Assembly (NCBI GenBank): GCA_030374765.1
Contig: JARGXX010000115.1
Location: forward strand, 124,001-188,000
Direction: 5' to 3'
Origin: Agarophyton chilense
Lineage: Eukaryota; Rhodophyta; Florideophyceae; Gracilariales; Gracilariaceae
DNA: 64,000 nucleotides
Positions 33,267 to 46,500 of this stretch are shown piece after piece (within the stretch, counting starts at the first letter, position 1; each line of letters starts with the position of its first letter). Under the pieces are notes generated by a model. It saw only the letters and a list, made by a program, of their open reading frames with translations. It was not told where the DNA came from and ran no database searches. The position numbers were made by a program, and so were the translations under genes.

Positions 33267-35483
33267 AGCGCTCTCTCACTTAGCATGCTGCACGTCTGGT
33301 GGTGCTTGGGGATGGTGTGCACCATGAGGCGAATCGGTGCTGATGGTGTCGTTTTCGCGGCGCAGGTTGCGCCCTGCTCTACGATGAGTGCTCCTACGGC
33401 GCCCGGTGCGCAGCTACTGCGAACAGCTCTCTGGGAGAAAGACCTTGTTCCAGTTAGACCGTTGTAAAGTGTGTGAGTTGCTTAAATTTTTGGCTCAACG
33501 TGTCTCTATGCAGAAACGTTTGTTCTTTTCCCGACTAGTCTCGCGTCGTGCAGAAATGTGTCGTGCATTGTTGCCCGGGTTCAATTACTTCTATGTGCTC
33601 CCAACGCACAGCTACGCTGAAGGACTTGAGAGCAACAAATATGGTTAGAAGGGGCGGATGACGGCTGCTATGCGTCAGTTGGCAAACGGGGTGTGCCGTA
33701 GACATTCTACGTGGAAGGTGTCGTGCCCCTCGCCATACGGCCGTCTCTCCAGCAAATGCGCCTCAACGAATGCGTGCAATAAGCTGAGCGTTGTCCATGG
33801 TGGTGAGATAGATAAGTATGTAGGAGTGGTATGCGGAACCGAGTGCTACAGACGCGGCACGACGATTTGATGTATCCTGCATATAGCACGCACAGCTAGT
33901 CAAGTTTGTCCAATCAACGGCATCGCAGCTACGGCGCACACGCGACCTCATTCACTATACGACTGGGAGGCATCCACTGAACGCATATCTACTACATGTA
34001 GGAAGATGGTGTCGTTCGTTTATTCAGTGGACTCGTCCGTTGATCTCGTTCAGTCATGAGTTACAGACCCTGCCTAATCAGTTCATATGTACACTGAGTT
34101 GTGCAGGAAGTCTTACCTTCCACTACGCAAATTCAGAAACGGCAATATACCTCTACTCAGACTTTCTCACTCGAAATTCTTAGTATGTCTGTATATGTAC
34201 TACAAATGCAATCATTCTTTTTTGTATAGCAAATGCATTAGTATTTGAATTTATATGTGTATTATTTACGTGATTATATATCGACATGCTCATGTTAGTC
34301 TGTCATGCTGTATTTCCGCCTTACAGAAAAACGAAGTCCCCGACATTTCCCATCTAGACAGAGACTCCCCAACTCACGTTTCTTAACCCTCTCGCTTGGC
34401 CTTGGAGTTTACGGTCCCAGAGAATCGCAAGTACTGGAGGATTTCTCTACTGTGTTAGAGCATCTGCAGCCGTGGTGTGTGCAAAACAGCAAAACAGCTT
34501 ATTCGTAGTGTCCTCGTCATTCTGTTATTGAGAGTTGCGTAATTGCTTTCTTTCCTATTTGTTCACAGCATCGATTTCCACATCGTTATGTTCCATTAGA
34601 ACGCCAATAGTTGCAATTTGCACGCACAACATGTATAGTAAACGGTCTAAGATATAGGTTTTTGATGACCAGCGGGGACCTCATTGTAGCTCTACCAGAC
34701 TCTAGCTATTAAAAACAACTGAGCAAATCCTGCGCATCTTTGCTGGTCTTCTGTAGCTATATATCAAAGCTTTAATAGTGTCATTATTGGCTTCTCTCCC
34801 ATTGCAATCAATCTTAGATTTGATACTAAAACTGACACATTGCGTGTCATCAATGGCTTTTCAGCCGCCATTGAATTCATTTTTGCATTCCATGAAACGA
34901 AAAACAAGTAAACAAAAGCGTTCATGCGAGCGAACCTAGGACAGAGGAAGAAACCGAAGCGCGTATGCCCACGTTTATAGACCCTATCGAAGTTTATTGG
35001 CCAGATGATGACTCATTCTATGGCGGAACTATAGCGAAACACAACGTTCGCACAGATAAATACGGCGTCACCTTTTTTTGATGGAGAAAAAGAAATCTTG
35101 ATGCTTGAGTAATAGACTTGAAAATTTTCACAAAACAAAGCTAAGGAACTGGAAACTACAAATAGATAAGAATAGTTGCACTGCACCCTGAAATCGGTAT
35201 AATCCATTATTGTCCCTGATGTGTTTTAGTAGATTTCAAGATCATTTATTCTTGGAGAGGTTAGGAGACAGACCGGAACTCGGTCACTGTCGTGCAGATC
35301 GCAGAGCGTAGTGCACACAGCACACCCTAGAAGAGAGTGCTGCTCCGAATCCTCAAGACACATGGTTGCAATCATGTTCGCTCTCTCAAAATTGCAGCAT
35401 CATTTTCGTAATCGGAAAGATGCTTAGCACGGTTGTGTGGCTCAAGTAATATTCCTTGAGAACTTGTCTGCCGTGTTGTGATA
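33267..35483. other. Gene-free stretch
   Basis: Short frames only, none with recognisable motifs, signal peptides or mutual support. The second half becomes AT-rich. It may hold 3' UTR of the small secreted-protein gene at its left end. No repeats matching other parts of the window were noticed. Confidence 0.4.
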
Positions 35484-36396
35484 TCAATCGATATGTACAA
35501 ATGGCACTCGAATATTGTAAGCAAGGTCAACCGCAGCAAAACGTTTGCAGCGCAGTAGCAGCCGCACCGGAGAAGATGGTTTTTTTCCAGAGTTTTTTTC
35601 AGAGTTCCTCAAACCTTTTCTGACCCTCCGACTAATGGCAAAGACAGCTGCTGAGGCCTCAAGATTGTTTATATGCTGTTTCGTTCTCCACTCATGGACG
35701 ATTTCTGACTTCCAATGTATGTCAGCATATAGTTTTCGAGCGTTCGTGGTGGGCTCGAAATTTTCACCGTTGTCGTATTTGCTAAGCTGAGCGTAAAACC
35801 AAGGCTTTTTTGCTCTTCGTGCCGAGACGTGATCAGAAAGAAGAGTTCCTGCCGACAGAGATGCGTTAAAGGTTACAATCAGGTCAGATATGGTTAAAAA
35901 TGGATGCACTTTGGCTAAAGCAGGAATTGTGAAGAGAAGGGAGCACAACCTCTCTCTCTTTTTGTGCTCTGAAACTGTTGCGATCTGCGTTTGAGAATTT
36001 AGCAGTGTCTTGAACACAGTGTCCAGGCGGGACAGAACCGATCTGTTCAAAGAAAAGGGCTAAATGAGCTTCTTGATGATGCTTTCTCATTCGCTCGTTG
36101 AGGAAAATGGTACGAGATACGAGTAGGGATTCAAGAGAAGAGTGTAGTTTGTGGAGCTTCGTGGGTTCTTGAAAGATGTTGTTCTCCTCAATTTCCCAGA
36201 TGTATCCGATGAAAGGAAGCTCATCGGATACGAATTTGTCGATTGTATTTGACTTCGAATCTTAGATCTGTAGTTTTGCAGCGGTTGATACTGTTCTTAA
36301 AATGCGGTAGAGGGTGATGAGACTTTTTTGATTCCAGTGGCTGATGACGATGCCAATCTCATCGAAAGTATGTAGAAGAAGGTCTTTCTTCGACAT
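35484..36396 (-). pseudogene. Decayed coding region of unknown family
   Basis: From an ATG at 36396 the minus strand reads a coherent, helix-rich protein (MSKKDLLLHTFDEIGIVIS…), interrupted by one stop after about 44 codons. It continues (IGYIWEIEENNIFQEPTKL) to about 36055, then shifts frame in a T-rich run into the 188-codon frame 36050-35484 (NRSVLSRLDTVFKTL…VPFVHID). Together about 300 codons. No domain is recognised. It ends about 350 bases before copia B gag on the opposite strand. It could be a host pseudogene or part of another transposon; with a single stop and a single shift, sequencing error is also possible. Confidence 0.4.
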
Positions 36397-36540
36397 AATG
36401 AAAGGTGAATGTTGTTTGAATAAAGGTGTCAACGTCACGTCTGGAGTACGTAACCGTTTTGATTGGCAAAAAACATGTAAAGAATCTTGAAGTAGATATG
36501 AATGTTTGAATATTGCTCTCGTGGACTAGTGAAGTTCACT

Positions 36541-36575
36541 GTATTTGCATTTGTATTTGTATTTGTATTTGTAAT
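36541..36575 (+). repeat. ATTTGT short tandem repeat
   Basis: About five copies of a 6-base unit in the region upstream of copia B gag, probably within its decayed 5' LTR. Similar TATTTGTATTTG motifs occur near 7080-7160 (beside B') and 52930-52990 (beside copia F, minus strand). Confidence 0.7.
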
Positions 36576-36750
36576 GTATATTTCTTGGCGACTGTTTGTG
36601 TAACAAGTTCTCTGACTACAAATATCAGACCGCCGCATTGTAAACGTCGGACGAGACCCCGATGGCGGGGACCGACAATGCTTGTACTCTGAATACACCC
36701 TGCACCTTTCGCTCAGACTTTCCTGTATCTGACACTGACTATCTTTAGTT

Positions 36751-39700
36751 ATGGGCCACCAGGCTACGCCCTCGCCCAAGGACCTCTCTTCCAGGCCCAA
36801 GTTTTCCTGGGATTCCAAATCTCCGCCTTGGACTGACGGCAAAGGAGACCAGGAAGAATTTCGCGATGCTGTTAGTTTGTGACAGACGTTCCACAATGCA
36901 CTCCCCGTTAATAACAACAACAAGATTCCTGCAGCGTTGCAGGCTGTTTGTCTCAAGTCCCAACTGTATGGACGTGCCAAGGACCTGTGTTCCGGAATCA
37001 CTGACGCCCAGCTCGTTGGAGAAGAGTCAGTCGCTCTGATCGTCCGTGCAATCTACAAGCGTGACGCTCTCTCCGTCGTGAGTGAAGCCTAAAAGACCTT
37101 CAACGTGCTCCTGAACACCCGTCGTGGGAACTCGGAAAACATGAAGAACTTCGAGTCCCGTTTCTCTGTACAGGTAGCAAAGTTTAATTCGATCTCGAAT
37201 ACAACCAAGTTGCCAGAATGCCTCACAGCACTCATGCTGCTGTCCAATGCTTCCATTGAGGACGCACAACGTGTTTCCGTTATGGCCGCTGCGTCTACCT
37301 CAGATGAAACCCTCGGTGCCAAATCTAGCAATGATCAGTACCTGTCTGCTGTCACCTATTCTTCCGTGGCATCCGTAATCAAACAGTGCGACAAGTCTGC
37401 TCGCTCGCCCACCACAAACAGCACTTTGAATGCCAGCTCCGGTGGCTTTGGCAACAGTTCCAACAACAGGAATTCTAGGAACGGTGATCGCAACCGCATC
37501 TCTCCCACCATGAAGTATCCATGTGACACCTGTGGCAAGTATGGCCACTGGAAACGGAATCACCGTTCTGATGGCTACTTAGCCCCTGGTGTGAAGTTTT
37601 TCGACAACCCGCAAGTTTCGATTGGCAACAACTCGTCCAACTCGTCCAATCAGTCTAACAACCGAGGAGCAGCCTCTGGCTCGTCTTCTGTATCTGCTGC
37701 ATCGTCCTCGAATGCCTTCAAACAAAAAACTCTTTCCTTCAACATGGCCACTTTTGATGGATCAACGGAGTCAGCGATGCACTTAGGACCTCTCTTGGAC
37801 AGTGGCGCTCCATACTCGGCAATCGGTATGGTCGAGCTCAACATGCTCGCTGACCACTCTGGCCTGCAAACCGACCCCGCTCTTGACCCGATTCCTGCCG
37901 CACTTTCTGGATACACTTCCTGGCAATATGGCACTGGTAACCACGCCAGCCAACCGCGAGATATTCTTGGGTCGATTTTTCTTACGGCCAACACCGACAA
38001 CGGTAACCAAGTTCGAATCAGGCACTTGGTGCTTGACGGCTCGTCTCAATGGATCGTCGGGCGAAATGTGACAAGCAAGGCAAACATCGAAAACATCGGC
38101 CGGAATGCATTGGTTCTCGCTGCAAATGGCAAAGAAGATTTCATCTCGATTGTGAATCACAACTTTCTTGACTTCATCAAGCTCGAGTGTTTTTTCCGAC
38201 TATGCCATCAGCTAACATTAACCCTGGATCGTCACTCTCATTCATGTCTGCGGTTTCCCTCGATCTGTCACCGTGGACTGAGGTCAAGAGTGTAATCGAC
38301 AAGATCCATAAGCATGTGTGTGGACATGCCGCCTTTTCCGACTACAAGCTTCTGCTAGAAAGTAATGGTCTGTGGAACGATGTTGTGTCTGGCTACCTTA
38401 CTGAAGTTGTCAACGCCTGCACCGCCTGTCGGTCAACCTCTCCTCCAGCTCCGTCCCGGAAAGTTTCTATCAGCTTTTTGTCGAAAGAGTTCAACGAAGT
38501 GCTATCTGTTGATCACTTCTTCCTCGAAGGCCTGTGTGTCCTTCATTTCATGGATGTGTCCTCGCGCTACTCCGTCGCGTATGTTGTCAGTACAACTGCC
38601 CTTCATGAAGCTGTATTCGGCTTCGAAGCAACCTGGGTAGCGCAGTTCTGGTATCCTGTCTCAATCATTGGGGACAAAGAATTCAACACCGGCGCATTCA
38701 AAAACTATGCTAATGCACTCAGCATCCCCATCAAGACAGTTCCGTCTCGTCGGCATCACAAGAACGCCATCGAATCTAAGCACAACATTATTGGGTCCGT
38801 CTTTCTCCGTCTCAAAGAAGGTAGTGGTGATGAGTTCGATGTTGTCCTTGCTGCATACAAATCTGTGTCGATTTCAAACGACCTCTATGGTAACGATACC
38901 ATGTCAGCATTTGAACCGGCGAAAGGGTTTACAAAGCCAGTCAATTCAAAGCCTGCTGAACTTCGTGTCCCCATCGATGTCATTGATGCCCGTGAACAGC
39001 TCCAAGCTCGTCTCAAGCTGGCACTCATTATGCGCTCTAAAGCACTCACCGAAGCACCAATCGCCATTGGCGACTCCGTGGAAATTTTCCAGAAGAAAGA
39101 GAATGAGAAGCGTGGCAAATGGTCCCAACCCAAGACTGTGCTCACGGTCGATCTTCCTGCCCGCTCCATCACCGTTCCCGGTGCAAACGGCCGATGTCTC
39201 ACTGTAGCCTTTGAAGATACTCGACCCGCCATGTCCCCACTTTGTTTTGCACAGCTCGTTCAAGAAGGGATTGGCTCCCTTGACGCCTCACTTTCTGACC
39301 TTCTCGGTGATATCCCCCCAACTGATCACACGGATGACCGCGACGATTCAAACCTACTGGTCCACGACTGTGACGACCACGGCAACTTTTCTGATGACGG
39401 TAACAATGGACCTGCAGTTGGTGATCGTCTTGATATACTCTGGGACGAAAACAATGTTGTTTACCCTGGTGTTGTTCACTCGCCAGCAGATAACGGTACC
39501 GTGACCATTCATTATGACAATGGTGAAGTCGAAGCAGACTTAGATATGACAACCTTGCATTGGAATCACTCCGAGCCCACCTCGCTTGCTGCTGCAAGCA
39601 GCAGTCTGTCCGGTAGAAATTTGCAAGTCACAAGCACTGAAGCCGCTGTTCTATCCTCCATGCTCGAACACTTCGGCAACAAACCGTTCTTGCGCCATCA

Positions 39701-41126
39701 AGCCCAAGGATTCGACCAGTTTTCCCTCGTCAACTCGTACGCACGTGAAGAAGAAACTTTCCTAAAGACGGCACGCCCCGTCTATCACCGAGACGTTCCC
39801 CCTGGTGCCAACGTCATTAGCAGCCACACACTGTACAAACTGAAGCACAACGACGATAACAGTTTGAAACTGAAGGCGCGCATCGCACCTCATGGCAACG
39901 AAGACGCACTCAAGAATTTCCTGAGTACTGACTGCTCTACGTGCCCGCCAACCGGTCTGCGCGTACTAGAGTCTATTGCTTCTCTGTTTGGTTGGAAATT
40001 GTACAAGGCCGGTGTCAAAGCCGCCTTTTTACGAACCGGCGCAGCTCAGTGTGATGTTTACGTTCGCCCGCTGAAAGAAAGCGCTATGAAGTCCTCCCAT
40101 GTTTGGCTCTTGCTCACTGCAGCCTATGGTTTGGTCAACGCAAATGAAAAATGGCAAAGTCAGTCCGATACAGTAATGATAGACCTCGGTCTAACACAGT
40201 CCAAGTTTATCCCGCAACTCTTCTACAAGAAAAAGGATGGTAAGCTAACACTGCTCGTGGCAAAAATTGTGGATGAACTCAAAGCTGCCGGTACTGAGGA
40301 CAACGCTCTCCGCTTTCTAGAAGAATTTGACAAGAAGTTCAAGTTTGGCGAAATCAACAGCGGCCCTGGGAAACTCCGCTATTTCGGCATCAACACAGTG
40401 CAACATGATGACTTTTCGATTGAAACCAACGCAGAAGACAAGCCTAACGCTCTTTCTGAATATTCTCTCACCCGCATTCGCCGAAAGCAGTCCGAAGACA
40501 CGATGAACAAGTTAGAGAAGTCAGCCTTTTCTTCAACCAATAGCTCGATCGGATGGATTGGCACCGCTGCTACACCCTTCTGTTCATTTTATGAGAGTTA
40601 CCTCCAGCAAAAGGCACCCGAACTCAAAGTCTCACACCTCGTTGAGCAAGCCTCAATCGTTCAAAAGCTCAAGAAGCTTGGCACTGTGATTGTCTATCCA
40701 CGCCCTTCGCATGACAAAGCCTACGAGCTCTCTGTTCTAGTTTTTGCTGATGCATCGCGCATTGACGACGTTGGCCAACTCGGCATTGTTACTGGTTTAC
40801 TCCTTGGTCCGATGCAGAAGGACGCGATCTACCATGTTGTATCCTGGGTTTCCCACAAAGCCAAACGCCCCGTTAAGAGCATCCCTGCTGCTGAAATCTT
40901 TGCCGCCGCCGAAGGAATTGACGATGGAAAGATTATCGGCAATGCCTACAACGAACTGCTTCCTACCCGTGTACGTCAACGCCTCTGTGTCGATTCGAAA
41001 GATCTGTTCAGTTCTCTTTCGACGCAAAAGAACTCTATCGACGAGTCAATTCGAGGAGACGTCAGCTCGCTTCGCTACGAGTTTCAGACTGGAGCAGTGG
41101 ATAGTATCTCCTGGATACCTGTGTAG
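36751..41126 (+). pseudogene. Element B: Ty1/copia gag-pol, interrupted, 3' end cut off
   Basis: Starts MGHQATPSPKDL at 36751. Stops at 36880-36882 (TGA) and 37090-37092 (TAA) break gag. The frame then runs 37105-38295 with Gag, one CCHC-like knuckle (CDTCGKYGHWKRNH, last Cys replaced by His) and protease (LLDSGAPYS). Pol continues in the -1 frame from 38187: integrase zinc region (HKHVCGH…CTAC), integrase core (SVDHFF; GDKEFN; NAIESKHN), RT with AKIVDEL in place of the family VDD, and RNase H (VFADAS; PAAEIFAAAEG; VDSKDLF). The product ends at SWIPV because the LTR of element C starts at 41122. Length and domain order are copia-like but the lineage is divergent. Confidence 0.9.
38190..38196 (+). 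promoter_or_regulatory. Possible -1 frameshift site in copia B
   Basis: TTTTTTC read as T TTT TTC in the gag-protease frame, exactly where the pol frame takes over in -1. It fits X-XXY-YYZ, but a one-base loss in a T-run would look the same, and the copy is dead in gag. Confidence 0.35.
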
Positions 41127-42037
41127 AGCAACGCCCAGTTAGGGGATACTTGAAGATGCAACTCATAGAATGAGGATTGAACCCTCCGAGGGTTATGACT
41201 ATTATCCCCTCTAAGGTGTGCTGAGGTGGCACTGTTTTCTGGTTAGAGTTCGCCTATGAAGTGAAAATTCGGATGGCCCATGGTTGGATTGGCCCCGTGA
41301 TACACGTGGCTTAATTTTGGCACCGATTTTCGGATATTTGTTAGAACGTTGGACTTTTGGGCCCTGACAGTTGGATCTCCACGTGTATGGCCCTGAGCAG
41401 GTGTGCACTACTGTAGAGTTTAGATAGTGGGCCCTACTTAGGGAGACGAGATCTGACAATCCGAAGCTCAGAGTAAAGGGGAACCAAGGTTGGTGTTCGA
41501 TACCTTTAGAGGTTCTTCGTCGCCATCGTTTCGGCCTTACAACCCGGAACGGGCTCTGGTTAGCAACGCCTGCGTAGGGACACGACTCCACTTGGAGAGT
41601 GTCCACGTTTGGGTTCCGTGCAACCACCCCCTTGGGACCGCTCAGACGACCTGCGTGCACGATACCCCGTGGGGGTTCTGCTTACTTGTTGCGTGCTTTT
41701 TGTGTTTCCTTTCGAGGACAGGTTTTCGCCCCTGTATTGGGTTTCTTTTGTTGTTTCGCCCCTTTTCTGGTTCTCGGGTCCGGTGCCTGTTAGTGCCCGA
41801 CCCTCGCCCCGTTTTTCCTCTTCGCCGGATTTTCCCCCATTCTTTGGGATACCCATACCCATTCCCGATCCAACGGTTTCTACCCCTCACCTCCGTCGGT
41901 ACTGCCGGAATCCCCCGTGGGAGTTACACCCCACACTACGGGTGGAACGGAGGGCTCTGTCTCTGAGTCTGCCTCCCTCAGGGAGCGAGGCTTCGAACAC
42001 CTTGAGAGCACTTCCCTTCGCCGGGTTTTGCTCCACA
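41122..42037 (+). repeat. 5' LTR of element C
   Basis: 916 bp, collinear with 51326-52239. The end is fixed by the CCACA terminus followed by AG and the primer binding site. Confidence 0.9.
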
Positions 42038-42039
42038 AG

Positions 42040-42057
42040 TGGTCTCCCGACTTAGAA
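42040..42057 (+). promoter_or_regulatory. Primer binding site of element C
   Basis: TGGTCTCCCGACTTAGAA, identical to the site in element A although the LTRs of A and C are unrelated by eye. Confidence 0.8.
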
Positions 42058-43563
42058 ACCGCTCTCGGACTTTTGGGTTGGTCATCCACGTGTTGGAATA
42101 TCTCTTGGAAGAGGAAGCACCGCCGCAAGTCCAAGAAGAGGGTTCACCTCCAAGAGGATTTATCGGATTCCGATCCCAATCGCTCGTCATCGAGTTCGTC
42201 CTCCCAATCTTCGGATAGTGAAGATGGACGCCGGTCATCCCGGGCGACTCGGTCGAAGGCTACTTACACCTCTCAAGGGGCAATCCGTACCCGGAAGAAG
42301 GGTAGGAAACACCTTGGATTAAGGGAGCTGAAGCCGACGAATCCTCTCTATCGGAAGCTGCTATCGTACCGCTATTACCGGTTGGATAACCCTTCGGGAG
42401 ATCGAACATCCCGCAGAACGGGTAAGGTCAAGGACTACATCAAAAGGCTGAGCATCACCCTACAGAAGAGGGAGTTCACAGGAACAGACCCAATTCTGGT
42501 GCTCGATTTCCTTGCGAGGTTCGTCCAGGAGGCTGACATCCTCGGTATGAGTGAAGCGCAAGCGTATCTTGCATTACCCTATTTCTTAAAGGGGATGGCT
42601 GAAGACCAGTTCAACTCCGTCCGTGGATCATACCGAGCCTCGGAAGGGGGAGTCACGTGCTGGCCCTAAGCGGTGCAGTACCCCTTGAGGTCATACGCTA
42701 CTGGAAATGCGATTCAGGAAGCAATCCTTGCATTAAGGGATACGCGGCAGAAGCCGATGGAAACCGAAACGGTGTATTCAACTCGCTTGAATAAAGCGTT
42801 TCACCGATGCGGGAATGTATTCCCCGCCAAAGAGAGATGCTCCATGTTTGTGGATGGTTTGGACTCCTCGATAAGGGCATTGGTTGCCCGACATCGGGAA
42901 GAGAAGCGCAAGCTGACCTACTTGGAACTGGTTCAGTACGCCCAGGCTGAGGGGGATACTCTCCGTGCCCGGCAGAACCGAAAGAGTCGGCCGACACGTG
43001 CACTCCTCGCCGATGGAGGTAACTCGTCTTTGTCACTCGCAGGAGGCTCTGCCCCTGTGGGGGTCAATGATAACATTCACTTCATGGGAAGTAACCCCGA
43101 ATCTATGGGTACGTCTGAGTTGCGGTCGACATCCGCTCCGACTACGGATAAAGACCCTGCGCTCTATACCCAAGGACGGAGGGTGCCAGCCGCATCTCTA
43201 CCTTTTGCGAATACCGCTGCTCGGTTCTCTCGCCCGGGATGGAGGGATACAGCACCACGTCGCGTGGATTCACGTCCACAACCGAACCCGGCAGAGCTGA
43301 TTTGCTATTTGTGTTACCTCCGTGGTCACAAAGCACCAGACTGCACATTTCCCCTGCGGGAGGGTTCAAGAATTATCGCTCAGTACGAGGCTTTGACCCC
43401 TGAGGAGAAAGGTCGAGTCCCGAGTAGGTCCTATGAGGAGCAAAGGATACTCCGAGCTCACTTTGCTGACAGGGATACAGAACTTGTACCCGCGAACGGG
43501 GAACAACCGGTCCCCTTCGAGGCAGCTACACCGAATTCGGTGGGGTCCGCTTCGAAAAACTAA
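42058..43563 (+). pseudogene. gag: gag of element C, start lost, one nonsense codon
   Basis: Coding begins without a Met shortly after the primer binding site: the N-terminal segment present in A (residues before the Lys/Arg-rich stretch) is missing, so a deletion has joined leader to mid-gag. A basic and Ser/Asp-rich stretch follows, then LRELKPTNPLYRKLLSYRYY and FTGTDPILVLDFL shared with D. A TAA at 42667-42669 replaces the Glu codon of D (WPEAVQY). The frame continues to 43563 with a good CCHC knuckle (CYLCYLRGHKAPDC). Confidence 0.85.
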
Positions 43564-46500
43564 ACTTGGGAGTCTCCCCTGCGGGAGGGGCGTCTTCTAA
43601 GCCGGAGTTGAAGACGCCCGAGGCGCTCCAGCTTCGCTCCCCAGCTGTGACTATCCTTTCAAGAAGAACGGCTGACACCGACGTTAACTCGGGATACTTT
43701 AGTGTCCTCCGTCGCCCGTGGATACGGTCCCGTAATCTCCGTATTCCGGATCGAGTTATGGTAATGGCCAAGCGGAATTATAAAGTATTCGCTGACTTCG
43801 GCCTGTCAAACCAGTTTATGGTTCGTCAAATATCTGTCCTGGATACAGGAGCCGCTCCTAACTTAATTCATGTTGAATTGTTACACCCGCTGCTCCGGGT
43901 TCAAGTTCGTACCAGTCCACGTTTGGATATCGCCGATGCGAACAACAACCCGCTACGGACACTGGGTATAATTTCCCTCATGGTGAGGTTAGGCTCCTAT
44001 CTCGTTCAACTAGAGTTTATTGTATGCAAGTCACTTGCAGCACCAGTCATACTGGGTTGTGACTTTTGCGACCGCTTCGTGGAAGCCATCCGTCCTCGGA
44101 ATAGAACTGTGGAACTCGAAGACGGGTCTACGATCCCAATCGTTCGTAAACCCTTACAGGGAGCAGCGCGAACACGCGTTCCTCTCCCTGTCGCGCAGGA
44201 ATCTGTGAAGAAGGACGCGGTGTCTACACGGGTAAAGGTTTCGAAGTCAGTGGCTATCCCGCCAGAAACCCAGGTTTTGGTCACAGTTGTTTCCAAGCAA
44301 ATTGGTGTGCATGTGGTACAACAGAACCCGTCTCTGTATACGCGGCGTCAACTCGCCCTTGCCAATGGGGCTGTCTCCGTGGAACCGGATAAACCTTTCA
44401 AGGTTTTGGTAGCCAACTTTGGAAAGACAACGCAGCATTTGGTCAAACACCAGATCCTGGGTTCTGTTCTTCCACACCCGCATGCGGTCGTACCTACAAA
44501 GATCTCTATCGCAGAGGTCCTTGGTGTGGCGGACCCTAAGGAGGGGGAGGACACTGCCGAAATCGCGGAAGACGGTGAGCATACGACTGCAGCTCCACAC
44601 CCTGAACACTTCAAACCTCAGGAGGTTACGGCCCCTATCACAGGAGCAGACCAGACGGATCCTGTTCAGGAATTGGAGAAATGGGATCTCAACCATGTAC
44701 CCGCATCTCATCGGGAGAAGCTGAGGCACATGCTTCGTGAATTTACCCCCATGTGGGATGGTTCCCTTGGAACTATTGGGATTACAGAACACCGCATCGA
44801 CTTGTTACCGAACACTCGGCCTATTGCCCAACACCCTTACAGGGCTGGACCGAAAGCTCGGGAAGAGGAGAAATCTCAGGGGGAGAAGATGCTTAAAGCG
44901 GGCGTAATTCAACCTGCCCAGTCCGCTTGGGCCTCACCAGTGGTGTTAGTTCCGAAACCGGATGGATCGTGGCGTTTCTGCATCGATTACAGACGCCTGA
45001 ACGAGGTAACCATTAAGGATGTGTACCCGATCCCTCGGATGGACGAATACATCGACTCCCTTGGGAGCGCTACTGTTTTCTCTACCCTCGACGCCAATTC
45101 GGGCTACTGGCAAGTCCCTATTAGGGAGGAAGATCGAGAAAAAACGGCTGTCGTGTGTCATCAAGGACTTTTCCGATTTTGGAGGATGCCTTTTGGGTTG
45201 ACAAATGCCCCCGCAACGTTTCAACGGGCGATAGACATTCTGTTGGCTCCCTTCAAGTGGAGGACGTGTCTAGTGTATTTAGACGACATTATTGTCTTCT
45301 CCAACAACCTGGATGACCACCTCGAACACGTCAGGGACGTAATAAAGATACTCCGCGACGCGGGAACCACCTTGAAACTCAAGCAGTGCGAGTTTTTCAC
45401 CGATTCGGTTAAGTATCTGAGTCATATCATCCGTCCCGGACGGCTTTCAATCGATGAAGTACGAGTGAAATCCTTGAAGGAAGCAAAAAACCCGAAAACT
45501 CAAACGGAGTTGCGATCCTTCTTAGGTCTGTGTAACGTGTATCGCCGATTCGTCCCGAACTTTGCGGATATTGCCACCCCCCTCAACAGGCTCCTGGCGA
45601 AGGGACAACCAGTTGAACTGGAACCTTTTGGCGACGCGGAAGCGTCTGCCTTCACGGCACTGGTGAATGCCGTAACATCACCGCCAATGTTGGCTCTACC
45701 CAATCCTGGGCTCCCTTACGAAGTGGACACCGATGCTAGTGCAAACCAAGTAGGGTGTGCACTGTTCCAATTCTCTGAGGATGGTGAACGTCACCCTATT
45801 GGGTACTGGTCAAGGTCTCTGAATGTACATGAAAGGAACTACTCGGTCTCCGAGAAAGAATGTTTAGCCGTTGTGTGGGCCTTAGCTACACTTCGCCCCT
45901 ATCTGTTGGGTACTCGTTTCAAAGTCCATACGGACCACGCATGCTTGCGTTGGCTCCTGGAGATCTCCGAACCCTCGGGCCGCCTTATGCGCTGGCGTCT
46001 CCGACTGTCGGAATTCGACTTTGAGATCCTGTACAAGAAAGGGAAGCTGAACACTCAGGCTGATGCACTATCCCGCTTGGGAACCACAGCGCAAACGGAA
46101 CCCTACGAGGACGATGACATCCCATGTTTTATGGTATCGGACCTCGAGGGAGGGGCTCAACCGCTGACGGATGATGTTTGTGACGATATACTCGTCAATG
46201 AGAGTCTGGATTCGCCGACCGGCTCTTTTATACCTATCTCTCCAGAGGAGATGATACGCGAGCAACAGCTCGACCCATTCTGTACACGGATTCGGGCTCG
46301 CCTCAACGGAGGATTTCAATTACCTTTCGAGGACGACGATCAGGGTTACCTAATCAGGACCGTTGGACCTCGCCCGAGGATAGTGGTGCCGCACACCCTA
46401 CAACAAAGGGTATTACACCTTACTCACTATTTGAAGGTTGGCGCCCACCCCGGGGGAAGAAAACTGTACTTCACGTTGAGAAGGGACTTTTAATGGCCGG

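Noticed and set aside
36742..36760. Primer binding site in copia B (GTTATGGGCC)
   Set aside because: Resembles the copia-1 site for 10 bases but overlaps the gag ATG, and no LTR end precedes it.
41917..42060. Start of element C gag at 41917
   Set aside because: This frame begins inside the LTR upstream of the primer binding site; real gag coding starts after 42057.
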